A model generated the notes under the pieces. That model was not told the origin of the DNA and did not search any database. It saw nothing but the letters and a program-made list of their open reading frames with translations. Positions 1-5,421 of a stretch of 5,421 nt of DNA are shown here, piece after piece. A program made the position numbers and the translations under genes. This DNA comes from Chryseobacterium gleum (GTDB taxonomy: Bacteria > Bacteroidota > Bacteroidia > Flavobacteriales_D > Crocinitomicaceae): NCBI GenBank assembly GCA_943326315.2, contig CALPSU020000189.1, forward strand, positions 1 through 5,421, read 5' to 3'. Within the stretch, counting starts at the first letter, position 1. The number at the start of each line of letters is the position of its first letter.

Positions 1-207
1 ACCGTTTATAGTATCCTTTCTCCATCCATTAGCCAAAGTATAACCAGCGATTGTTTCTCCTACAAATGAATTATAAGTTAATCCATCATTTGGATAAATA
101 GTTTTTGAATAGTCAGGACCTTGAGTTTGATTAATTTGCAAACTATCGATTTGGCCATAAACTAAAATATGACAGACTAAAAAGAAAATTATCAATATGT
201 TTTTCAT
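1..207 (-). CDS. Exported protein of unknown function, N-terminal 69 residues only (runs off left edge)
   Basis: An uninterrupted minus-strand frame begins with ATG at 207 and is still open at base 1, so the gene continues beyond the window. The translation starts MKNILIIFFLVCHILVYGQ: a short Lys-bearing start, a hydrophobic core of about 13 residues, and a likely signal peptidase cut before Gln19 (VYG|Q), a common Bacteroidetes pattern. The rest of the visible protein is polar and rich in Asn, Thr, Tyr and Gly, with no lipobox at the cleavage site, so it probably enters the periplasm or outer surface as a soluble or outer-membrane-associated protein. No family is recognised from these 69 residues. 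It starts 65 bases after the mutB stop, on the same strand. No terminator hairpin is visible in that gap, so read-through from the mutase operon is possible. The start is supported by the signal peptide beginning directly at this Met. Confidence 0.8.
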   Translation of the reverse strand, partial: MKNILIIFFLVCHILVYGQIDSLQINQTQGPDYSKTIYPNDGLTYNSFVGETIAGYTLANGWRKDTING

Positions 208-272
208 CCGTATTTTAATTTAATGATTTGTCTTTATTATTATCGCTTAAAGTATAAATTCAAAATATCCCC

Positions 273-2405
273 TTACTCCACACTCTTAATCAATAACCCT
301 AAAATCTCCTGTGCCGCTTTAGAAATTTTAGTTCCTGGACCAAAAACTCCAAAGACTCCAGCTTTATAAAGAAAATCATAATCTTGCTGAGGAATAACTC
401 CTCCTGCAACAACCATAATATCATCCCTACCCATTTTTTTAAGTTCTTCAATAACCTGTGGAACCAAGGTTTTATGCCCTGCAGCCAAAGAAGAAACCCC
501 TAAAATATGAACATCATTTTCTACTGCCTGTTTCGCAGCTTCTTTAGGCGTTTGAAACAAAGGACCAATATCAACATCAAAACCGATATCAGCGAATGAA
601 GTAGCAATTACTTTTGCTCCTCTATCGTGACCATCTTGACCCATTTTCGCAACCATTATTCTAGGTCTTCTGCCCTCTAATTTACTAAATTGATCTGCCA
701 TTTCTTTGGCCAATTCAAAGTCTTTATCTTTCATAGATTCGGATGAATAAACTCCACTAATTGAACGAATAATAGCTTTATATCTACCAAAAGTTTTCTC
801 CATTGCGGATGAAATCTCACCCAATGTAGCTCTTTTCCTTGCGCATTCAATCGCTAATTCTAATAAATTCCCTGTACCGTTTGCAGCTGCTTCTGCTAGA
901 TTATCTAAAGTTAATTCAACTGCGAGTGAATCTCTGTTTGCTTTCATTTCTTGAATACGAGCAATTTGAGATAAACGTACTTTTGAATTATCCACTTCCA
1001 GAATATCCATTTGATCTTCTTTTTCTCTTTGGTATCTATTTACTCCAACTATAATATCTTTTCCAGAATCAATACGTGCTTGTTTTCTAGCTGCCGCCTC
1101 TTCAATTCTCATTTTAGGCAAGCCAGTTTCTATTGCTTTAGCCATTCCCCCTAACTCCTCTACTTCTAGAATTAGTTTCCAAGCTTCTTGTGTAAGCTCT
1201 TCTGTCAATTTCTCTATGTAATAACTACCTCCAAAAGGATCGATAAACGAAGTTATACCTGTTTCCTCTTGAATGTATATTTGAGTGTTACGTGCAATTC
1301 TAGCAGAGAAATCAGTTGGCAAAGCAATCGCTTCATCCAATGCGTTTGTGTGTAATGATTGTGTTCCTCCTAACGCTGCTGCCATCGCTTCGATACATGT
1401 TCGAGCTACATTATTAAATGGATCTTGCTCAGTCAAACTCCAACCAGACGTTTGACAATGTGTTCTAAGAGCCGACGACTTATCAGATTTAGGTCCAAAT
1501 TGATTTACCAATTTCGACCAAATCAAACGGCCTGCTCTCATTTTAGCTATTTCCATGTGATGATTCATCCCGATAGCCCAAAAGAAACTTAACCTTGGGG
1601 CAAATTCATCCACATTCATTCCTGCCTTTATCCCAGCTCTTAAATACTCTAAACCATCTGCTAACGTGTAAGCCAACTCAATTGCAGCAGTTGCCCCAGC
1701 TTCTTGCATATGATAACCAGATATAGATATTGAATTAAATTTAGGCATGTTTTTAGCCGTATATTCAAAAATATCTGCAATGATTTTCATGGAAGATTCA
1801 GGAGGATATATGTAAGTATTTCGAACCATGAATTCCTTCAAAATATCGTTTTGAATTGTTCCAGTTAAAAGCTCTTGCTTCACACCTTGTTCTTCTGCGG
1901 CAACAATATAAAATGCTAAAATTGGTAATACAGCACCGTTCATTGTCATAGAAACTGACATTTCATCCAAAGGAATTTGATCAAACAAAATCTTCATGTC
2001 TAAAATAGAATCTATAGCAACGCCAGCTTTACCAACATCCCCTTCTACCCTTTCGTGATCTGAATCGTATCCACGATGAGTCGCTAAATCGAAAGCAACT
2101 GATAAACCTTTTTGTCCAGCAGCTAAATTTCTTCTATAAAAAGCGTTCGATTCTTCAGCTGTTGAAAATCCTGCATACTGACGAATAGTCCATGGTCTAA
2201 TAACAAACATGGAAGAATATGGTCCTCTCAAATAAGGTGCAATTCCAGAAACATAGCCTATATGTTCCGTATTTTCTATATCTTTCGATTGATAGAAATT
2301 GAACAAATCTATTTTTTCTGCCGTTGTACCAGAAACTTCTGACGTCTCAACGTTATTTACAACATCAGAAGTATATTTTATATCTTTAAATGAAATACGT
2401 TCCAT
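273..2405 (-). CDS. mutB: Methylmalonyl-CoA mutase, large (catalytic) subunit
   Basis: This adenosylcobalamin-dependent cytosolic enzyme interconverts (R)-methylmalonyl-CoA and succinyl-CoA. Its 710 residues match the usual length of the family. The N-terminal TIM-barrel substrate domain spans roughly residues 45-550, and the C-terminal cobalamin-binding domain roughly 580-705. Aligned to the Propionibacterium enzyme, Tyr77 (in TIRQYAGF), Arg195 (in VRNTYIYPP) and His232 (in GYHMQEAGA) match the known Tyr89, Arg207 and His244. The Tyr/Arg pair marks methylmalonyl-CoA rather than isobutyryl-CoA mutases, which have Phe and Gln there. The cobalamin motif is D591-G-H593-D-R-G596, with His593 the lower axial cobalt ligand; the conserved GG-IP (668-672) and FGPGT (688-692) segments follow. 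The ATG at 2405 is preceded by an A-rich leader (GAAAAAGATATAAAACC). It lies 65 bases after the mutA stop codon, in the usual small-large order, so the two are very likely one operon. Also called scpA in some annotations. Confidence 0.97.
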   Translation of the reverse strand: MERISFKDIKYTSDVVNNVETSEVSGTTAEKIDLFNFYQSKDIENTEHIGYVSGIAPYLRGPYSSMFVIRPWTIRQYAGFSTAEESNAFYRRNLAAGQKGLSVAFDLATHRGYDSDHERVEGDVGKAGVAIDSILDMKILFDQIPLDEMSVSMTMNGAVLPILAFYIVAAEEQGVKQELLTGTIQNDILKEFMVRNTYIYPPESSMKIIADIFEYTAKNMPKFNSISISGYHMQEAGATAAIELAYTLADGLEYLRAGIKAGMNVDEFAPRLSFFWAIGMNHHMEIAKMRAGRLIWSKLVNQFGPKSDKSSALRTHCQTSGWSLTEQDPFNNVARTCIEAMAAALGGTQSLHTNALDEAIALPTDFSARIARNTQIYIQEETGITSFIDPFGGSYYIEKLTEELTQEAWKLILEVEELGGMAKAIETGLPKMRIEEAAARKQARIDSGKDIIVGVNRYQREKEDQMDILEVDNSKVRLSQIARIQEMKANRDSLAVELTLDNLAEAAANGTGNLLELAIECARKRATLGEISSAMEKTFGRYKAIIRSISGVYSSESMKDKDFELAKEMADQFSKLEGRRPRIMVAKMGQDGHDRGAKVIATSFADIGFDVDIGPLFQTPKEAAKQAVENDVHILGVSSLAAGHKTLVPQVIEELKKMGRDDIMVVAGGVIPQQDYDFLYKAGVFGVFGPGTKISKAAQEILGLLIKSVE

Positions 2406-2443
2406 GGTTTTATATCTTTTTCAAGCTTAATTTCTTCAACAAC

Positions 2444-2471
2444 TAATACCTAATACCTAATCACTAAAAAC
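2444..2471. repeat. Tandem heptamer repeat between mutA and mutB
   Basis: On the plus strand, four consecutive 7-base units share the form TAAnnnC: TAATACC, TAATACC, TAATCAC, TAAAAAC. The first two are identical and the next two look degenerate. The last base of the array is the first base of the mutA stop codon on the complementary strand, so the array begins exactly at the end of mutA and occupies much of the gap before mutB. On the transcribed strand it reads as repeated ATTAGGT. It may be a simple-sequence expansion of intergenic DNA. No function is known to me. Confidence 0.7.
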
Positions 2472-3817
2472 TACTGAATATCTCTTTCAAAAACTAGTTG
2501 ATCCATTCCTAAGAAAGTCTCTTTAGGCAACCAGGTATTGGTTTGATTTTGAGGATTTGGATATTTATTTATACCAATTAGCATCTGTTTTCCAGATTTA
2601 ATTTTTTCTATTTTTAACTTTGATTTTTCAAGCACTTCATTTCTTAAAAATTGAATAGATTGTTCTGTTAAAACGCCACCTAATTGATCAATTTTCTGAA
2701 AATAAATCCATGTTTTTTCGGCGATCTGTTCTGTTAGATGTTCGATCGAATAACTTCCTCCAATTGGATCTACAACTTTATCAAAATAACTCTCATCTTT
2801 TAATACAAGAGATATATTGGTGGCCATTCTTGCTGATAATTCAGAAAAACCTTTTGTAGATTTTGAATCGTAAGGATGCACCAAAACCGTTTCTACTCCT
2901 GCTGATATAACAGACATTGCTTCAGTTGTCTGACGTAATAGATTCGTATATGGATCTTTCAATGATTTATTTAAATGGCCGATTTCAGAAGTGATAAAGC
3001 AGGAATTTACAGCCTCATTTGTTGAATCATATGCATTAATTAGTTGACTCCAAAGTTTACGAAAAGCTCTAATTTTAGAAATTTCATAAAAATAATTACT
3101 TCCAACTCCCAATGAAAAATGAATACTTGAAACAGCTTGATTTAAGGAATATCCTTCCTCTAATAATCGAACAATATATTCATTTCCGCTAGCCAAAGCA
3201 AATGATAGTTCTTGAATTATAGTAGCTCCACACTGTTGTAAATGAAATCCATCTACAAAACAAAAACGAGAATAAGATATTTTATTAACTGAAGCATATT
3301 TTGAAAAATCCTCCTTATTAAATTCAGAAGAATTAAAATCAATTCTATACATAATATCCTCACTTTTCATTTCTTTAAAATAAGAAACAAGTGAAGAATA
3401 GTGATTGAAGTTGGAAATTTGAAATTGTGTTTGAATAAACTCAAATCCTATTTCATTAAAAAGAATAGAAAAGTCTATTTCCTTTTTTTGAAAACAAAAA
3501 ATCAAAGAGGTACATCCTGTCATTAATAATTCCAAAGCCCTCTGATTCGCCTTTTCTTCATCAACAACCTCTATTAAAGCGGCTATATTCCAATCGTTGT
3601 TTACGGATTTATTCCCCCTTTTAAATGGTTTTTGACCTGGAATCTCTACTGATTTTAAAGAATCACTAACGTGTGCATACATTGGAAAAGAAAAATCTTC
3701 AATTTCATCCGTTCGATTTAATGAAGAATTGAAATCCGCACCTTTAAGTTCCTTCGATAATTTTTCTTCCCATTGTTCTTTTGAAACTTTTGGAAAATCT
3801 GAAAAAAGTTTATTCAT
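2471..3817 (-). CDS. mutA: Methylmalonyl-CoA mutase, small (non-catalytic) subunit, short form
   Basis: This is the structural partner of MutB in the heterodimeric mutase. The N-terminus (LFSDFPKVSKEQWEEKLSKEL, then KGADF) is typical of MutA and supports the ATG at 3817. The barrel domain parallels MutB: GFHLQQCGAT (190-199) matches GYHMQEAGAT of MutB, and DPIGGSYSIEHLT (350-362) matches DPFGGSYYIEKLT. The MutB catalytic Tyr aligns with Leu81, no counterpart of Arg195 is visible, and there is no DxHxxG cobalamin motif, so this subunit should not be catalytic. At 448 residues it stops soon after the barrel. Classical MutA, such as the Propionibacterium protein of about 638 residues, carries a further C-terminal cobalamin-type domain. 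Only a 70-base gap separates its coding sequence from mutB, so no displaced domain is hidden downstream and the short form looks genuine. It is probably usual for flavobacterial homologues, from memory and unchecked. It is the first gene of the operon. Confidence 0.93.
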   Translation of the reverse strand: MNKLFSDFPKVSKEQWEEKLSKELKGADFNSSLNRTDEIEDFSFPMYAHVSDSLKSVEIPGQKPFKRGNKSVNNDWNIAALIEVVDEEKANQRALELLMTGCTSLIFCFQKKEIDFSILFNEIGFEFIQTQFQISNFNHYSSLVSYFKEMKSEDIMYRIDFNSSEFNKEDFSKYASVNKISYSRFCFVDGFHLQQCGATIIQELSFALASGNEYIVRLLEEGYSLNQAVSSIHFSLGVGSNYFYEISKIRAFRKLWSQLINAYDSTNEAVNSCFITSEIGHLNKSLKDPYTNLLRQTTEAMSVISAGVETVLVHPYDSKSTKGFSELSARMATNISLVLKDESYFDKVVDPIGGSYSIEHLTEQIAEKTWIYFQKIDQLGGVLTEQSIQFLRNEVLEKSKLKIEKIKSGKQMLIGINKYPNPQNQTNTWLPKETFLGMDQLVFERDIQ

Positions 3818-3824
3818 TTTATGT

Positions 3825-3839
3825 TTACTTAATTAGTAA
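3825..3839. repeat. Small inverted repeat just upstream of mutA
   Basis: TTACT-TAATT-AGTAA is a perfect 5-base inverted repeat with a 5-base spacer, ending 7 bases before the mutA start codon. It could be an operator or a weak RNA hairpin at the ribosome entry site. In DNA this AT-rich, five-base arms can easily arise by chance. Confidence 0.35.
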
Positions 3840-3870
3840 TCAGAACCTTAATCTTAAAATCCTGTTTAGA

Positions 3871-3884
3871 AATCATTTTTGATT
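3871..3884. repeat. Small inverted repeat in the mutA leader region
   Basis: AATCA-TTTT-TGATT is a perfect 5-base inverted repeat with a 4-base spacer, lying 54-67 bases upstream of the mutA start. On the minus strand, the hexamer-like TATCTTTA (3888-3895) just upstream loosely resembles the Bacteroidetes -7 element TAnnTTTG, but I see no convincing -33 TTG at the right distance. A role in mutA transcription is possible but weakly supported. Confidence 0.3.
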
Positions 3885-3920
3885 GATTAAAGATAAGAAA
3901 TTGTATTTACCTAAATAAAT

Positions 3921-4082
3921 TTATAGAATAAACTGTTTATAAAACATATAACTTAATGCAAAAAAAACGCAAATCCCTAAAAACAAAAAGCTAAAAGAAG
4001 TGTAACCTTGTTTTCTCCAATACAACCAATTTAAAACTCCGAAAATTACCCCAAAAACAAAAGGCCATAAATAATGTTTCAT
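3921..4082 (-). CDS. Small two-helix inner-membrane protein of unknown function (53 residues)
   Basis: The protein begins MKHYLWPFVF and has two hydrophobic stretches, about residues 5-22 and 29-48, separated by a basic turn (RKQG, 23-26). This predicts a helical hairpin in the cytoplasmic membrane. No family is recognised, and there are no enzyme motifs. The frame stays open for 19 more codons upstream, to an ATG at 4139. I prefer the ATG at 4082 for three reasons. It has a purine-rich tract directly before it (AGAAAAAAGT). The first helix follows immediately. The extra 19 codons would overlap a sigma-54-like promoter on the opposite strand. The gene diverges from the small exported protein at 4145 and sits 103 bases upstream of mutA on the same strand. 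Being so short, it could be a spurious frame, but its clean hydrophobic pattern argues for a real protein. Confidence 0.6.
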   Translation of the reverse strand: MKHYLWPFVFGVIFGVLNWLYWRKQGYTSFSFLFLGICVFFALSYMFYKQFIL

Positions 4083-4095
4083 ACTTTTTTCTATC

Positions 4096-4112
4096 TTGGC
4101 ACACACTTTGTA
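4096..4112 (+). promoter_or_regulatory. Sigma-54 (RpoN)-type -24/-12 promoter for the gene at 4145
   Basis: TTGGCAC-ACACT-TTGTA closely matches the sigma-54 consensus TTGGCAC-N5-TTGCA, with a single mismatch (T for C at the -12 position). The invariant spacing holds: GG at 4098-4099 and GT at 4110-4111 are separated by exactly 10 bases. A start about 12 bases further on would fall near 4123, leaving a leader of about 22 bases before the ATG at 4145. Sigma-54 promoters need an AAA+ enhancer-binding activator. No obvious activator site can be named here, although about 250 bases of upstream DNA, inside the neighbouring gene and the mutA leader, are available. Confidence 0.6.
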
Positions 4113-4144
4113 AAAAAGTCTATGAACGCTAAAATACATATAAA

Positions 4145-4396
4145 ATGGGAAAAGTAAATAGATTGAGTTTAGTAATTGTATTGGGACTTTACACTAGTAT
4201 TTCATTTGGACAAGAGAATCCGAAATCAGAAAAGAAACCAGCACCTCATAAAGTTGTAACACAAGAAAGAAGACAACCAGTTAAAATTGAAAAAGAAATA
4301 AAAGAGAAAGATTTAGAAATGCAAAAAAGAGAAATACAAAAAGAACAAGTTACGGAAAAAAAAGTAATTCAAAACAAACAGAAAATAACCAAATAA
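4145..4396 (+). CDS. Small exported Lys/Glu/Gln-rich protein of unknown function (83 residues)
   Basis: The N-terminus is a clear signal peptide: basic start (MGKVNR), hydrophobic core about residues 7-18, and a likely cut in SFG|QEN between residues 22 and 23. The mature part of about 61 residues is extremely charged, with about 15 Lys, 3 Arg, 10 Glu, 1 Asp and 8 Gln. It has no Cys, Trp, Phe or Tyr. A proline-containing segment (24-45) leads into a Lys/Glu stretch (46-83) that may form a single extended helix or coiled coil. No family or catalytic motif is recognised. A periplasmic or secreted structural, stress or ion-binding role would be guesswork. It is the only plus-strand gene in the window, a single-gene unit between a sigma-54-like promoter and a strong terminator, which supports it being a real, separately controlled gene. 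Confidence 0.75.
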   Translation: MGKVNRLSLVIVLGLYTSISFGQENPKSEKKPAPHKVVTQERRQPVKIEKEIKEKDLEMQKREIQKEQVTEKKVIQNKQKITK

Positions 4397-4403
4397 CATT
4401 TTT

Positions 4404-4435
4404 AAAAACCGACTCAAAATAAAGAGTCGGTTTTT
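4404..4435. terminator. Intrinsic hairpin terminator, probably bidirectional
   Basis: The arms AAAAACCGACTC (4404-4415) and GAGTCGGTTTTT (4424-4435) pair perfectly over 12 bases around the 8-base loop AAAATAAA, with further T residues following. The GC core CCGACTC stands out in this AT-rich DNA. It begins 7 bases after the stop of the exported protein at 4396. On the other strand it begins 6 bases after the stop of the DinB-like gene at 4442, where it also ends in a run of T. It can therefore end both converging transcripts. Confidence 0.92.
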
Positions 4436-4441
4436 TTATTT

Positions 4442-4891
4442 TTAAAGAATGTTAAATTGTAAAAAATGATGTGTAAAGTGCTTTGCATGCATTTTTTTCC
4501 ATTGCTCAAAATTCAAAGCTCCATAATAAGGATGAATTGCCTTTTTTTCTGAATCATTTTCAAAATATTCTTCAAAATCACACCATTCTTCAGTTAATTC
4601 GTCAATTGCTAGTTCTAATTCATCGTGTCTTAAAGGAACGTCTTTTCCGGCTAATGGAACATCTATGTTTTTAGCCATTGGCTTATCAGACTCTAAAAAC
4701 AATTGCATTTTTTCAATTCTATCTTCAGGAATTTCAATATTCATCAAAATTTTTCCATTCGAAATTTTAACTAAATCTGTTAAATGTTCAACCATTCTTT
4801 GAGCATTCATTCCTCCCCATACTGGTTTTGTAGTTGATTCTAATTTAGATAATACACCTAAAATTGATTCTATATTTGCCTCAATAAACAT
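4442..4891 (-). CDS. DinB-like four-helix protein (DUF1569-type), putative metal-binding
   Basis: The 149-residue protein is predicted cytosolic, with no signal peptide or membrane helix. Visible marks of the DinB/DUF1569 type are the N-terminal helix containing WGGMNAQRMVEHL, with His36, and a C-terminal helix with His135, His138, His142 and Gln145 (pattern H-x2-H-x3-H-x2-Q). In the DinB superfamily, histidines at such positions commonly bind a divalent metal. The biochemical function is unknown; some relatives are thiol-dependent or damage-linked enzymes, but nothing here tells which. The segment HPYYGAL (119-125) precedes the last helix. The gene starts 5 bases after the stop of the lipid kinase gene, so the two are probably co-transcribed and perhaps translationally coupled. 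A strong shared terminator follows. The family assignment is by motif recognition from memory. Confidence 0.8.
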   Translation of the reverse strand: MFIEANIESILGVLSKLESTTKPVWGGMNAQRMVEHLTDLVKISNGKILMNIEIPEDRIEKMQLFLESDKPMAKNIDVPLAGKDVPLRHDELELAIDELTEEWCDFEEYFENDSEKKAIHPYYGALNFEQWKKMHAKHFTHHFLQFNIL

Positions 4892-4896
4892 AATTT

Positions 4897-5421
4897 TTAT
4901 TTTTTACCGACTAAGATATGAAGACTTTTTGGAACTACTTCTACATTTAATTCTTCACGAACATCAAATGGCTCTCCATCATAATGCGCAATTCTATCCG
5001 TCAATCTAATTCTAGCTTTTTTAAATTGAATAATTTCAATATGTCTTGATTTATCTGCCGTTTTTTTGAAATAACGATAAGCAATAGATGGTGCAAACCA
5101 AAAAGAAAAAGGTCTTAATATACAAAGTTCAAGATTCCCATCCGTTACTGAAGATTTTGGAGAAACGCAAAAGCCATTTCCGAACTCAGAAGAATTAGCA
5201 ATTGTAAACAAGAACGCTGAAACATTTCTTGATATTCCATTTATTTCAAATGTAATATTCTTTGAGGAGAAATTAAATAACTCTTTAAAAACCAATTTAA
5301 TATAACTTACAAAACCTCTAGAATTATGCTCATCAAATCTTTTTGCAATCAACGCATCAAAACCATATCCTCCTGTTCCTAAAAAAGGTTTATCGTTTAC
5401 AACAACTGTATCCATTTGAAT
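4897..5421 (-). CDS. Diacylglycerol/lipid kinase of the YegS/DagK family, C-terminal part (runs off right edge)
   Basis: These enzymes phosphorylate diacylglycerol or related lipids with ATP at the inner face of the cytoplasmic membrane. The frame is open through base 5421 (codons for Ile-Gln precede the Met at 5415), so that Met is internal and the N-terminal ATP-binding domain, with its GGDGT motif, lies outside the window. Numbering from that Met, the visible C-terminal lipid-binding domain shows GTGGYGFDALIAKRF (13-27), the NSSEFGNGF segment (74-82), Pro86 and TDGNLEL (91-97), and YDGEPF (145-150). The DGE motif carries the conserved acidic residue important for catalysis in this family. 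The length and end (HILVGKK) fit a complete C-terminus. The DinB-like gene follows after 5 bases, suggesting an operon. The lipid substrate cannot be assigned from this half. Confidence 0.9.
   Translation of the reverse strand: MQMDTVVVNDKPFLGTGGYGFDALIAKRFDEHNSRGFVSYIKLVFKELFNFSSKNITFEINGISRNVSAFLFTIANSSEFGNGFCVSPKSSVTDGNLELCILRPFSFWFAPSIAYRYFKKTADKSRHIEIIQFKKARIRLTDRIAHYDGEPFDVREELNVEVVPKSLHILVGKK

Noticed and set aside
208..272. Possible terminator or promoter between mutB and the exported protein gene
   Set aside because: Only a 5-base CTTTA/TAAAG pairing without a T run is present, and no convincing TTG/TAnnTTTG promoter pair was found.
839..1054. Open frame on the plus strand inside mutB
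   Set aside because: It lies wholly antisense to a strongly conserved part of mutB, has Leu-rich low-information content typical of an antisense reading, and has no promoter or leader.
1314..1330. Second TTGGC motif resembling a -24 element
   Set aside because: It lies inside conserved mutB coding sequence, lacks the -12 half at the right distance, and faces no gene start.
3818..3920. Cobalamin riboswitch before the B12-dependent mutase operon
   Set aside because: The gap is about 103 bases, shorter than a typical cobalamin riboswitch, and shows no B12-box-like or multi-stem structure.
4483..4674. Open frame on the plus strand inside the DinB-like gene
   Set aside because: It is antisense to a gene with recognisable conserved motifs, follows directly after the terminator, and shows no recognisable domain.
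5413..5415. Met codon as the true start of the lipid kinase
   Set aside because: The frame continues upstream to the window edge and the visible part is only the C-terminal half of the family, so this Met is internal.

Overview
The window looks like chromosomal DNA from a Flavobacteriia-type Bacteroidetes. Three things point there. The DNA is strongly AT-rich. Two secreted proteins have signal peptides ending in a G-Q junction (VYG-Q, SFG-Q), a common pattern in that group. Starts are preceded by A-rich leaders rather than clear Shine-Dalgarno sites. Genus and species cannot be told from this stretch. Most genes lie on the minus strand, so transcription runs mainly from right to left.

Left and centre (1-3817, minus strand): a methylmalonyl-CoA mutase operon, with the small subunit gene mutA (2471-3817) upstream of the large catalytic subunit gene mutB (273-2405). 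The 70-base gap between the two coding sequences carries a short tandem heptamer repeat. Downstream of mutB, the first 69 codons of a small secreted protein run off the left edge. MutB has the catalytic Tyr, Arg and His of true methylmalonyl-CoA mutases and the DxHxxG cobalamin motif. MutA is a short form that ends after the barrel and has no cobalamin-type domain. The pair would interconvert succinyl-CoA and methylmalonyl-CoA, linking the TCA cycle with propionate and odd-chain or branched-chain acyl metabolism.

Middle (3818-4441): a 103-base leader upstream of mutA holds two small inverted repeats. Next are a 53-residue two-helix membrane protein (minus) and, divergent from it, an 83-residue exported Lys/Glu-rich protein (plus). 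In front of the exported protein is a near-consensus sigma-54 (-24/-12) promoter. A strong hairpin terminator follows, placed to serve both converging transcripts.

Right (4442-5421, minus strand): a DinB-like (DUF1569-type) four-helix protein lies 5 bases downstream of the C-terminal half of a YegS/DagK-type lipid kinase, which runs off the right edge. The spacing suggests co-transcription.

No tRNA, rRNA, CRISPR array, insertion sequence or phage gene is visible. The gene content is mainly ordinary. The least explained items are the sigma-54-like promoter driving a tiny exported charged protein, and the truncated MutA.
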